64,000 nt of DNA, taken from positions 4,657,522-4,721,521 of the forward strand of contig CM039211.1 in the NCBI GenBank assembly GCA_008360975.2. The letters run 5' to 3'. The notes under the pieces were generated by a model. That model saw nothing but the letters and a program-made list of their open reading frames with translations, searched no databases and was not told the origin of the DNA. Origin of the DNA: Lichenostomus cassidix (lineage: Eukaryota > Chordata > Aves > Passeriformes > Meliphagidae). Shown here piece after piece: positions 1 to 11,589 of this stretch (its first letter is position 1; each line of letters opens with the position of its first letter). Made by a program: the position numbers and the translations under genes.

Positions 1-3000
1 ATAAGCCAAGCAGCTCTCCCTGAAAACTTAGTGAAACTTTCTCATGATAATTTTGAAGCTTTAAAAGAAACAGCCTTAATCAGGCTGTGCCTGATTTATC
101 AGAATGGAAAGACCCACACAAGACCCACTGTGGATCTCTGTGAAACGTGAATTACTACTTCTGGCTCATCTACATGCCTCTAATATTGCGCGAGTAATCA
201 AGCAGGGCCAAAGTGTGTCAGACTGAGAGCTCACAGGACTCATCTGGCTCAACTTCAGTGCTTATATAGCTTTCTAGAGATTTGTCATTCTGCAAACCAC
301 AGCTGTAATTTACAAAGGTCCATTTCTATTTGCTGTTGCTGCTACAGTTGGGTTATGTTACAGCTGACAAACTCCTACAGCACCTCGGAGGAGATGAGAA
401 CTTTCCGTGTTCCTTCCAGTGGCTCCCGAAGTTGACACTTTCTCTAAAGTATTTCCACACTGTTTATCTTCAACCACATTCAGTTGTTCTAAAAGTGAGG
501 TTTGGCAGCTCTGTGTCCCAGAAGGCACTGAAAGGGCCTACAGTGTTTCACCCCAGGCAGTGATCAAGAATACAGTACTAGCCAGAAATCAGACATTTAC
601 ATTGCAAAAGGAATACACAGCTCCCTTTGCACATCTCCTTTCACTAATGCATCAGTTATGCACATAGCTATTGCACTAAAAATCAGTGGAAAGTAGTGTG
701 TAACTAAGGTTTTTTACAAAGTTTTAGATTCAGAAAGGAACTCAATGCCTTCACAGACAGCGACATGAAGGCAGACCCATCAACCCAGAACCCACAGGCT
801 GCATTAAATGCCTTGTCAAAGGGCAAAACAGGCAGTGGGAGCACATGGCAGCAGCACCACGAGGTACCTGTGAGTGCCCAGGTGTACTGAATTGCTCTGA
901 AGGACAATACCACTTGCATTTAGCACCTGCAGACAATGAATGGAGCGGGTTTTGCTCTGACTTCAGTGAGAATCTGCTGGAGCTGCAAAGGCCTAGTCAC
1001 TTCTGCAGGCAGACTGTGAGAGATATGCAAAAGCAGAGAATGCCAGAAAATGGTCTGGTCAACAGTCAGATCAGTTTTGCTAGCCTAAAGCTGAGAGTAA
1101 TTTAGATGAAGATTGCTTCTTTATGAAAAGAGAAGCAGGTAAATAACTCAAGCCAAAGGTAATTTAGCACCAGAGATGTGTGCAGTCAGTTAATTGAAAG
1201 GGATAGTATATGTGCAATTCATTTTTGTGTAAAAGTTTCAAAGCTTCAAGCTGTCATTTTAATTGCTCCTTTAAATCACTAAAATTAGAGAGATTAAACC
1301 TATCTGTCCTCCTAGCTAGCACAGGGCAGATTTTCCTACGTGTAAATCATTATTTGTCAGAGATACTCCCCCAAAAGACTCTTTTCTCCCCAGCTCCTTT
1401 CTCACTCTCTCCTCTCCCTCTCACATGTGCTTTAAAAAACAAATGCTGGTACTAAGGCAGCCAGGCCCTCCTGCCAAGCACAGCTCCCATCCCACTCCCA
1501 TCCTCTCTCTCCCATAATGTCACCTTGTTCTGCTGAGAAATGGGACATTCTCCGCAGCGTGGTCGGCAGGCTGGAGGAGAAAGGCAGCTTTGAAGCACGC
1601 TGGAAATACAATGTACCCAGCTAAAATCGGGTGGCAGAGCTGTTGAAACAAAGCTGCTGTGTTCTTTAGGGAACAGCTCGTTTGTTTGGGTGGAAGTATT
1701 TGCTTCTTGTCTAATATTAATTGTACTTGTCAGGAGATCTTTGGTCTCCAGCTTCAGTTGAGGAAGAAAAATGGTTCTCCTAGATCTTTTAACCTATCTG
1801 CTACTAATACTAAAGAAAAAATACCCAAGATCAGTTTGGATCTTGAATTCAACTTTTCGTCAAAACAATCTCCTTGAAGCCCATGTTCAGTCAAACCATT
1901 TCAAAAGAGAAGTATTGATTTTAGAATCAACTAGTCTTCTTCAAGTTGCATTAGACATTGTTAGGAAAGAAGAAATCTGTACATTTGATAAGCTTATGTA
2001 AGTACTTTTTACTTAATTCATTGTTAAAAAATGGTATTATTTTGCTAACTTGGCTTCATCCATTCAACTATTTAGAGATTCTAAGTAGAACTCCAATCTC
2101 TTCAAGCCATAGAAAGTACCTTCATACCCTGGGAGTGTTAACAAGTAGCCTGCAGAGAAAGCAGTTTTGGTAACTGAACACCAAAAGGTGTTTTTTCTTT
2201 AAAAATCAGGGCATGATACCTTACTGATCCTGGCGCTGTGCACTGATTCTATGCACAACAGATGTAAATGAAAAGTTAATGAGAAAAAAAAGAGGCAATA
2301 CCATGTAAAAAAAATTATACAAAAACAAAACAGGGAAATTTGCAAGTTCTAGAAGCCACAGGTGGAAGAAATAACTCTCCATGCAAATTGTTTCTATCTA
2401 GTGCCAGGGTTTGTGTGGGTGCTGTGTAGATTATACTGCTGTTGCTTAACTCCTGTAACATCTGTAGGATTTCTGCAGCAAGACTCCAAACGATTGGTGA
2501 GTATTTTGGCAGGAGGTTGCTCTCCCACGTTTCCAGTCTCGCTGCTTGTTTTGACACTGGCTGTGTGACAGACAGAGAGAGGAGGAATTCACTCCTCAGG
2601 AGATGGGGCTCTCTGCAGCTGCAGCTCCACTCCAGGACTATCCATGGCAAAGCTAAAACAAGGCATTAGCAGCATACCTGCTAGGATGATACCATTCTTA
2701 TCAAAACATTTTTAGGGACTTTTCCGTGTTATAAGCCAGACATGGCAGCAGATCTAGAGAACTTCTGTGTGGATTTTGTCACTGACTAAAGAAGAAATCA
2801 AGAACCAGTTTTATACAGTTGTATAAACAGAGGGAGAAGAAACTGCTGAAGGCTATATTAGAATCCGTTAGTACTCTTATACTATTTTTATAAATTGGGA
2901 AAGGAATGAAGGTGTGCAACAGCCTATTAATGGGGACAGAGACTTCAGCTGCAGCAAGGCATGGGCCATCCAGCTGTCCCTCCCATCCCTCAGAAGAGAA

Positions 3001-4139
3001 AGGACATGTAAAAGACAGAACATACTCTATTTATCCCTGCTGTGCATATTATCATCCATGCAGGCCCCAAGCTGTGCACCTGGAGTGCCTTATTTAACTT
3101 TCTGTACTTTCACTTCATGTTTCTTTTTATCTTTATCACACTGTTAAAATAAACAACTAATATGCAAATTTTCTGGAAGAGCACAGACAAAAATATGTTT
3201 AAGATATGTAGAGATTAATATTTAACCAGGCAGATGAATAAACAATTGATAAAGTAGTACAGCTTGGCATCATCAGAGCAGCTAACTGTAAAAGAAGTGA
3301 AAATAATAGCAATAAAATCAGTAATTTAAAAACACTGCTGAAGGGCATGAGAACCTGAACCATCCTGATTTAGAGAAAGGATTCATAGACAGTTCAGGAC
3401 CACCAGAGGCAGTGCTTCCCTGGGTGCTCATCCAAGGAGAGGCAAAGCCAAAATACACCAAGTGAGAGCTGTCCAGGGCTTTGCATACTTATCAGTTTAT
3501 AAAGTTATCGTTGCACGGGGACACCAATGATAAAATTCTATGGCCAGCACTCTCCACAGAACACAATTGTACATCCTTCATGGCTGGCTCTGAGAAAATG
3601 TGTGATCACAAGGCCTTGCTGTGAGTCTGCTACCCTGTTGACTCAGTGCATCCCAGTCAGAACCAGGAGATGGGAAGTGGGGAAGAGCTAAGGCATCACA
3701 CCCCAGAAAAACAAAGTAAAACAACCAGCACTAAACACCCCAAAGATCCCCACAATAAAATAAATAATACAATAAACTAATACATAAAATTTAAGAAACA
3801 ACACTAAAGCACAAAATGGCCAGAAGGCTTCAGGGAACAGTGAGAACAGAAGACACACAGGTGATTTGTACCTCCTAATGTTCCCCCACGATCTCCAGCT
3901 GATTTCAGCTCTTGGTCCTGTTCTGCTTTGCCAGTCTAGGAACCTCAAATGACTCATGCTTGCTGGTAACTTTCCACTCTGGAAACTGGGTAAGGCTGTT
4001 CCCCTCACAATGTCCCTCAGCAGAACCTCAGTGAGCCTCTACTGATTGCACGAGGAGTCCCAAACTCCTGTTCCTTTTAAAATTTGGCCCCAAGAAAACC
4101 ATCTGATGTATCCTACATCTTGCACCAGAAAAGGCAGCA

Positions 4140-4270
4140 AACCATAGAATTATAAAATCGTTAGGGCTGGAAAAGATCTCTGAAACCACTGAGTTGAGCC
4201 CTTTACCCACACCGCCTTGCTCACCCCTCCCTGACATCCATCCTTTTACAGAAAGTTCTCATCAACCCTC
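4140..4270 (-). repeat. CR1 LINE, 3' tail fragment
   Basis: The plus-strand text ATAGAATTATAAAATCGTTA followed by GGGCTGGAAAAGATCTCTGA is the reverse complement of the standard CR1 3' end. It is old and diverged; the inner boundary is uncertain. Confidence 0.7.
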
Positions 4271-5519
4271 CAGCCCTCTCTCCTCTAACCTTCACATGCA
4301 CAGAAGCCATTTCATACCTCAAGTCATCCTTGATTGCAAACTCTCAGCCCTTTCCAGCTCTCACTTTCTCACCTCACCCTTCAATATGTGTGCAAATTCT
4401 GCATTTGTACTGTGGTACCATCATACTCCTCCCTGTTCCTTTCCATATAATTCCTGATGTTTGCTTTACCTTTCTGGCTCCTGGAGAGCACCGAGATAAT
4501 TTCAGGAAATGACCTGTTCTCATCCTCAAATCTCAGTCCTGAGCCAGTCCTCTCAGGTGCAGAGCTCAGATTGTTTTGCCTCATGTGCATCACTTGGTAT
4601 TAATCAACACTGGATTTCATCTGCCACTCTGCTCACACTCCATGTAGGAGTATTGTAAATGGCACACATCACAGTGTCTGCGGCAGGAGAGCCAAGGAGT
4701 GACTTAACAAAAACAAAAAAATGCCAGAAATCTCATTCACTGCCCAAGACTGATTCACTGATTGGTCATGTCCACCCTAGAAAATGAATGAGACAGGAGA
4801 CTACGGGGAAGAAGAAGGGCATTATTTTAAAAAATCTCACCATCATGATAACACAAACATGGGAAGTAAATAAAATTATTTGATTTACCCAAATTTGACT
4901 TTCTTGACTCTGCAACTTTAGTACTATCTCTAGCACAAATAATTGCACCAAGTTCCAAAACAGGTGATTCCATAGTTTAACGTCTGGTTTGTAGCCTTCC
5001 ATTTTTATACTCATTACAGGTGGACACTGCATTATTCTAAGTCAGTCTCCTGAGACTCAAAACCACACATTTTCTTGTGCTGCACAACCTTCTGGTTTTT
5101 ACATCACTCAGGAAAATGACCTTTAATGAAGAGCTAGCTTGAACAGCAACACAAAAAGGAGCTTAGGAGTGTTAGGACTGCTGTTTTGCCCTTTTAACAT
5201 TCCCAAGCTTTGACATTCCTTCCAATGACTGCATAATTGAGGATCATATTTTCTCTCATACTTCAGAATTATGAATATTGGAAAGCAGTGACTGTAACAA
5301 TACAGAAGCAGTATTTTTTAATTGACTTAGTTCCTAGTGGGAAAACCCAGTATTTTTTATTCTTACTTTGCATTCTAAACAATTTCTCAACATACTGGGT
5401 TAATTCATAAAGCAAACTGAAATTAATTCATTAAACAAATTGTTTCAGTGATTCCACACAGCATCTGACTCCAAAGGCAGAGAATATTCATCACTCAAAT
5501 AAAAATTGCTAAACAGAAG

Positions 5520-6640
5520 TTTGTGACAGGTTCATCACAAAGTGTGATCACATAGAGGACAAGTACGGAGCCAGCAGGGTGTAGGAAAGGCAGGTCCAGC
5601 CTGATCTCCTTCTGTGGCCAGAAGCTGGGGATGAGGGGAACAGGATGTGTCACCTGGACTGCCACGGCAGGAAAAGCCTCCCTGGGACAAGGACTGGCTG
5701 GTGGTCAGGCCCAGGGACTGTGGGAATGGTGCTGCAACCAGCTGGGGTCTGGTCACCAGTGGTGTTTTTAGGGGTCAGTGTTGGGCCAGTCCTGGTCAGC
5801 ACCCTTCAGTGGTGATCTGGACTAGGGGATTGAGTGCTCTGTCTGTAAGTTCATGGATGACACCAAGCTGGGTGGGAGTGTGGATCTGCTGGAGGGCAGG
5901 AGGGCTCTGGACAGGCTGGATCCATGGACCAAGGCCAACAGTGGGGGACTGAGGGCCAACAAGGGCAAGTGCCAGGTCCTGCAATTTGCCCTCAACAACC
6001 CTTGCAGCTCCAGGCTGGAGCAGAAGGGCTGCAAAGCTGGGAAAGGCCCTCAGGGTGCTGGTGACAGTAGCTGGACATGAGCCCAGGAGTGTCCAGGTGG
6101 GCAAGAAGCTGATGGCTCCTGGGCTGTGTCAGGAATAGCATGGACAGCAGGACCAGGGCAGTGACTGTCCTGTTCTGGGCCCCCAGTTCAGGAGGGACAC
6201 TGAGGGGACGGAGAGTGTCCAGAGAAGGAACGGAGCTGGGGAAGGGCCTGGAGCACCAGAAGAGGCTGAGGGAGCTGGGAAAGGAGCTCAGCCTGCAGAA
6301 AAGGAGGCTCAGAGGGACCTTGTGGCTCTGCACAACTCCCTGACAGGAGGGGACAGCTGGGGGGTCAGGCTGTGCTCCAGGGAACAGGGACAGCAGGAGA
6401 GGGAACAGCCTCAGGCTGGGCCAGGGGAGGCTCAGCAGGACAGCAGCAGGAATTTCTCCATGGAAAGGGTGCTCAGGCCTTGGCAGGAGCTGCCCAGGGA
6501 GGTTTGCAGTCCCCATCCCTGCAGGTGTCCAGGGAATTGCTGGCTGTGGCACTCAGTGCTCTGGGCTGGGGACAAGGTGGCCATTGGGCACAGGCTGATT
6601 GGCTGGGAGGGATTTTCCAGCCTAAACAATTCTCTGATAA
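5520..6640 (+). mobile_element. CR1 LINE, 5'-truncated, RT C-terminus plus 3' UTR
   Basis: A 1.1 kb sense-oriented CR1 copy. Plus-strand translation across 5850-6010 shows degenerate RT pieces: FMDDTKLGGSVDLLEGRR, standing for the CR1 motif FADDTKLGG, then NKGKCQVLQF. It continues through the conserved end of ORF2 (GTGTCCAGAGAAGGAACGGA, GAGAAGCTGAGGGAGCTGG-like text) into the 3' UTR and ends near ACAATTCTCTGAT at 6640. It carries stops and frameshifts, with Met replacing Ala in FADD. The last 200 bp closely resembles the copies at 19945-20370 and 43225-43540. The 5' edge is approximate. Confidence 0.88.
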
Positions 6641-7244
6641 AGTTCTAGCACTGAATATCACTGCTCTGTAATCTAAAGACCATGGGAAGTACACAAGACT
6701 AAGAGGAACACTGATCCATGCTCATGCAGAAATTATTTTCTCCTGATGCCTTGTCACCCCTCAATGACCACATCTTAAGACAGAGTAGATACAAAATCCA
6801 CTGAGATCCATGGAGATTTGCTGTCATTCACAGAATTTCATGGTGATTTTGAGACTGGGGTCTTCAAAGCAGTTTCTTGATATTCCAATGGAAAAAAAGG
6901 CAAGTGTGAGTTTATAGCTGGATTATGCTTGGTCACACATAATCAAAATGAACTGTGGGTTTGAGCAAGTCAAGCCAAAGTGAAATTGATTTTGTAGACA
7001 TAAAAAAGTTGGGGTTTACTTGCTACATGACCTATGAGAGGACTCTGTTAGTGGAAGATATTGATATGTCAAAGGGTATACAGAAAGGTAAGCAGCACAC
7101 TCAAAACAACACAAGTATTTCATGTTGCACTAAATACCTTCAGTCAGTAGCTGCTTTCCATTTGCAATTAGTAAAACTGCATACCACCTTTGGACATAGA
7201 AAACCTAACTTAAAAAAATAAAATCCTAAATTGTAAGTGAATTT

Positions 7245-7261
7245 AAAAAAAAAAAAAAAAA
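7245..7261 (+). repeat. Poly(A) run
   Basis: Seventeen consecutive A residues preceded by an A-rich AATAAAATCC stretch. It could be a retroposon tail, but I see no matching body upstream. Confidence 0.8.
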
Positions 7262-7354
7262 CAAGAAAAATATTATCTGGATGCTTAGCAGATCACATAC
7301 ATGTCAAATATTAATCTTTCAGTAATAGGCTGGATTAGAAATATTAAGAAATCA

Positions 7355-7490
7355 ACTAATAGGGTTGAAAAAGGCCTTAAAAATATCCAGTTCCAGCTGT
7401 GCCATGGGCAGGGACACTTTCCACTAGACCAGACTGCTGCAAGTCCCATCCAACCTGAGCATTTGCTCTTAAGAACACCGAGGTCTGTTC
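7355..7490 (-). repeat. CR1 LINE fragment near exon 16 donor
   Basis: Plus-strand text GCCATGGGCAGGGACACTTT followed by CCACTAGACCAGACTGCTGC matches the reverse complement of the CR1 3' UTR. It ends about 70 nt from the splice donor of window exon 16. Confidence 0.75.
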
Positions 7491-7560
7491 TGGAGAATGT
7501 TTACCTCCTGAGAACCTGTGTGTGCCACTGTCCCTCTCTCTGCACAGCACACCCTCTCAC

Positions 7561-7650
7561 CTGGCGGGCTCCCGTGCCCAGCTGCAGCTGTGGCAATTGC
7601 AAAAGCAGAAGCAGGAGACACCGAGCAGTGGCTGTTGTCAGCAGTCTGCA
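7561..7650 (-). CDS. RASGRF2: RASGRF2 window exon 16: linker before CDC25 domain
   Basis: A 90-nt exon (acceptor CTTTACAG, donor GTGAGA), the last coding exon visible. After a split codon it encodes [20 protein letters not shown] followed by AAAGHGSPP and the first base of Gly. It matches human RASGRF2 almost exactly (NS for NA), which helps separate this gene from RASGRF1. The next expected human-like peptide (starting around FNNTERTC) was not found between 1 and 7560, so the following exon lies outside the window. Roughly residues 866-896. Confidence 0.94.
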
Positions 7651-7885
7651 CTGTAAAGGGAAAAGACAGGAAAAAATTAACTTCTACATATTTTTCATTA
7701 AACGACAACATGACTTAGAATCTTTAGTAAAGTTTGTAACTTTCTGAATGTTTTCTGTTGTCATTGTCAGATTATTTTCTGTTAAAAGACAATAAAAGTG
7801 CCATACTCATATTTGTAGTTTATACTTTCAGGTCAATATAATTAATGTTGCCATTCAAAAACATCTAAGACACTGACAGGGTGAG

Positions 7886-9060
7886 TGTGTTGGTTTTGCT
7901 TAGCCCAGAGCATCAGCAAGGTATCTTTAGCATCTAAGAGAAATTTAAACCCTTCAAAAGCTGTTGTGGGAGGCCTGAAGAAGTGTCTGAGGGGTGGGGA
8001 GAGGCACAAAGATAGCTCCTGTGTGTCCTGTGTGAAAGTTCTGGAAGTTTTCACCATGTCCAGCAGAGCCAATCTCTGATGGCTCTGAAGGTGATGGAAA
8101 TGCTGCTGCCCAAGCCTGGGCCAGTTAGACATGTTAGTTACACCTCTGTCAAAACATATTTAAGAAGCAGTCAAAACAATGGGAGCACACACTTCTTTTT
8201 AGCCAGAGGAGGAGGAGGAGATGAGAATATGTGAGGGAAAACAGCATGGAGACACCAAGGTGAGTGGAGAAGGTGGGGAGGAGGTGCTGCAGGCACCAGA
8301 GCTGCAAACCTTCTGCTGGCTGTGGTGAAGAGCATGGGGGAGCAGGTGGTGCCCCTGCAGCCCATGGAGTGCACAGGGGTGCAGAGATCACCCACAGCCC
8401 TGGGGAGCAGGGGGATGCCTGGGGGAAACTGATCAGTGGGAGCCCCAGAGAGAGAGTTAAAGCTGAAAAGGCCTTGCCAGGGTGAGAAAGGCTTTGCCAG
8501 GGAGAGAAAGGCCTTGCCAGGGAGAGAAAGGCCTTGCCAGGGAGAGAAAGGCCTTGCCTTGCTCCCAGGATGGAAACAGCCTGGCCTGGGCTCGCAGTTC
8601 TGCACCCTGTGCACAAAATCTCGTGTGCAGCAGATTCGGGTGGCTGCTGCTCGTGAGGTCAGACCCACGGCAAAGAAGTTCCCAGAGGACTGTCTCCCGT
8701 GGGAGGAACCCATGGCTAAGTAGAGGACTCCTCTCTCTGATGGACTGACCAGAGGAAAACCCCTTACCCTGCCCTTGGCCCGAGCTGGAGGGAGGGGGAT
8801 GAGTGAAGAAATGGTGTCTCAAGAGCTTCTTTTTACTTCTCATTTACCCTCCAACTCTGTTAGGTCAATAAATCACTTTGCAACATTAAATTTTCAGTCT
8901 GTTTTTCCCTTTCTTAGTGCATTCTCCCACCAGTGCCTTATCTCAACTCACGAGTCCTGTGTGTGTTTAACAGGTTTTTTTCCCTCTCCTCTGCACAGCT
9001 GCAGCAGGGGAGAGCAGAGGTTGTAGGTGCCTGGCATTTGGCCAGGGTCAAACCATGACA
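7886..9060 (+). mobile_element. Solo LTR, avian ERVL type
   Basis: A 1,175-bp solo long terminal repeat beginning TGTGTTGGTTTTGC and ending AAACCATGACA, so it has TG...CA ends. It is flanked by a perfect 5-bp target duplication GTGAG at 7881-7885 and 9061-9065, the size usual for ERVL insertions. Inside are a TATA-like ATATTTA at 8156-8162, GC-rich imperfect repeats, a 20-bp minisatellite (8471-8558) and an AATAAA at 8867-8872. Text such as GAGGACTGTCTCCCGTGGGA is what I recognise from songbird ERVL LTRs. No internal viral gene is present. It lies antisense to RASGRF2. Confidence 0.88.
8471..8558 (+). repeat. 20-bp minisatellite inside the LTR
   Basis: Four head-to-tail copies of GCCTTGCCAGGGAGAGAAAG plus an 8-nt partial fifth copy. 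Copy 1 has GGTGAG for GGAGAG and copy 2 has GCTTTG for GCCTTG; the other two are identical, which points to recent expansion by slippage. Confidence 0.95.
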
Positions 9061-10073
9061 GTGAGGAACAAGCCTCTGAACCAAACAGGAGGGGGAGGGA
9101 AAAAAAGAGAGAGAAAAACAATGGCACAGAAAATAAACCTAAACAAAAAATTATGTCAGAGAATTAAGCTTATTTACCAGGTTCTGATAAATGTATTCAA
9201 GTGTTTTTCCTGGTTGTTATCCAGGATGAGCACAGTTTGGCATATTTCATCAAACTTCTCTACAGAGACTGCTGTGAGACATTGTCTCTGACTCAGATAA
9301 TATGACATTGTCCACAGTTTCCAGCTCCCAAATCTTGCCTTCTTGCCACAATCACAGAAAAATTCTATTGGTTTAAATTTAAAGTGTCCTAGCAACTTAT
9401 TACCCAGGTGAGAAGACTCTGCTCTGCTTTTGTTTTAGTCCCAGGTATGAAACACCTGCCCAAAAACTTGGCCTGTAGGAGCTGGCAGCATCCTAAGTGT
9501 TCATGGATGCAGCTCACAGCCCTGCTAATGACTTCAAAGAGCCATGTGACAGCTATTTGAGGAGCTCCAGCTCTCTTTTTCCTCTTCAATTGAGCAGCTT
9601 ATTCAGATTTTGGAATGAATAATGTGACACCATCTGTAAATGTTCAGTGTTACACAAAGAAACAGACAGAGTCACTCCCCATTGTCAACAATGGGTGTTG
9701 TGTGTTTCATGATTACAGATGGTGCCCAAAATATGTCCCTTCATCAACTGAAAAAAATATGTCAAAGTCTTGAGAGTTCTGTGAGAACAGGACTGATTCA
9801 GTATTAGTCTTGAACTTGGGCACATCCTGCTTGAGCTATTTCAGAACACTGAATCATACTGAAGTCTCAACGTGCTTCCATGTCTCATTATCGCTACTCA
9901 AACTTTACAGGCACACTTCACATTTTAATGGCTTTTTTTATTTTTAACACCTGAGAAAAAAGAAAAATACAAGCAAACCAGATGATTCAAACATTATTAC
10001 TGCTCTCTACTGTCCTGGGCAGAGCAGAGGTACAGTGATTAAAGCCCATTTGAAGTGACTGGCAGAGTCTCAC

Positions 10074-10199
10074 CTCCTGGCTGGCGATAGCGGAGGTGGC
10101 GCGGTGTCGAAGGGGACCTGCACGGGGACAGCTCTGCCGTGTCCACCACCGAGGTGCTCTCAGGAATAGTCCTGTCCACTGACACAGATTCAAGAACTG
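10074..10199 (-). CDS. RASGRF2: RASGRF2 window exon 15: linker
   Basis: A 126-nt exon with donor GTGAGA. It encodes [20 protein letters not shown] followed by [20 protein letters not shown] and PG. The C-terminal half ([20 protein letters not shown]) is identical to human while the first half diverges. Two tandem AG acceptors three bases apart (upper end 10199 or 10202) would give or omit one extra Ala; I chose 10199 because it matches the human spacing KAVLES. It covers roughly residues 824-866. The repeated S-P and basic residues suggest a phosphorylated, unstructured segment. Confidence 0.92.
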
Positions 10200-11589
10200 C
10201 TGCTTTAAAAGAGGATAAATGTCAGTACTGATGACCATGCATAATTTGGTTTACACGTGTTTCAAATAGTACCACTTCTGGAAATTGCCATGACATTTTG
10301 CCATTAACTCAGCAATAATTATCCTCTGGATGGAGTTAAAGGAGTGGGAAAGTTTTGTACCAACGAAACAAAAGCTTATAAACACACTTGGTGAAAACCA
10401 GCAAGTTGTCAGTTTTAAAGTGTGTTGGATAAAACTGCACTTTCAATCAGGAGAATATGCAGTGACATGCACAAATAAATAATTGGTGTACTTGAACTCA
10501 CAGGTTTTCTATGAGCTAGGGAAAACAATCCTTGTCGAATAACAAAGTGTAATCAAAATCTGTCCAATAAATTCACCCAACAGCACTGGAGAGCAGACTA
10601 CTCCATGGTGGAGTTCTTTTATCAGAGGAATTAAAAAAAGGAATGGGAGAAATACTGCTTTCAAAATAAGGGAAAACAAGCTGATAAAATGTATCCTGCA
10701 TTTGATGTGAATGACAGCTCTGCCGCCAGCACAAGCATTGTGCATATAAAGCTAAATATAAACAAAAACTTTGGAAAACAGACAATCTGCAAGCAAACAA
10801 CTTTGAAAGTAGGCAAAGAAGGTGAAAATTCCAGCAGGTAAATGGACAACAGTAATAGAGAACAACAACCATCATAATAACAGAGTTTGTGCCATTGTAC
10901 TGGATTTAGTGTAAGCCAGAGCTGGTTTTTTGGAATTCTGGTAGTACCAGAGCAACAGTACTACTCATTTCCATCCCCCTTATGAGATTTCTTTTTAAAC
11001 TTACTCTTCTTCCTCATAATGCTGCCTGCAGCTGGGTGATAAAAGGACTCTCTCCTGCAGGACACAGCTCTCTACCTGAAAATTCCTCCAGACGGAGTGC
11101 AAGTGGTTCAGCAGGAGATCCCCAAAGGGATGTGAGACACTGCACTGACAGCAATTTAGCATTTATATGGGCTTCTCTCCATTTCCAAATGTTCCTTGTG
11201 CTGTCCAGGTAACACTTCCAGCTCTGACCAACCACAATGGAAAACCTGAAAAACTCTCCAACAATGCCCAGTGCTTACACAAGGGCAGAACAACTTGCTC
11301 TTTACCAGTTCACTTATAATACAGAGAAAAAATGTTACCTGTCTGTGATTAATTTTATTGCATGGCCTGTATTTTGGGACATGCTGTGCTACCATCACAT
11401 AGATTTGAATGTGGTCACAGTACTGCACAAGAAGAATTTGCCTAACTTGGTATAGAAAAAAACTCTATTTTATATATTTAAATAGTCTGTTACGCAATTC
11501 ATGCAAAAACATCCAGCATACTGGATATATAATACCCATGATTATGCACAACAGCTAAGCAGTATTTTTTGAAAGCATAAAGCATGAGC

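Larger units (their letters stand above)
1..7560 (-). other. Intron downstream of window exon 16 (partial)
   Basis: No coding sequence is supportable here. It is AT-rich single-copy-looking DNA apart from a short CR1 tail at 4140-4270, a 1.1 kb CR1 copy at 5520-6640, a poly(A) run at 7245-7261 and a CR1 fragment at 7355-7490. The segment 1-4100 contains nothing I can identify. A pyrimidine-rich stretch with clustered CT dinucleotides occurs around 1381-1430. Confidence 0.85.
7651..10073 (-). other. Intron between window exons 15 and 16
   Basis: A 2.4 kb GT-AG intron. Its middle is occupied by a solo LTR (7886-9060). The remaining parts, 7651-7880 and 9066-10073, are AT-rich and contain nothing I recognise. 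Confidence 0.9.

Noticed and set aside
3688..4008. A minus-strand 106-codon frame with a membrane-like C-terminus
   Set aside because: The hydrophobic end comes from translating A-rich low-complexity DNA on the opposite strand.
5992..6552. A 186-codon minus-strand frame and similar frames at 19876-20505 and 43082-43644
   Set aside because: All are shadow frames of GC-rich CR1 3' ends; they recur wherever this CR1 type occurs.
8471..8558. A CRISPR-like array
   Set aside because: Units are adjacent with no spacers and lie inside a vertebrate LTR; it is a minisatellite.
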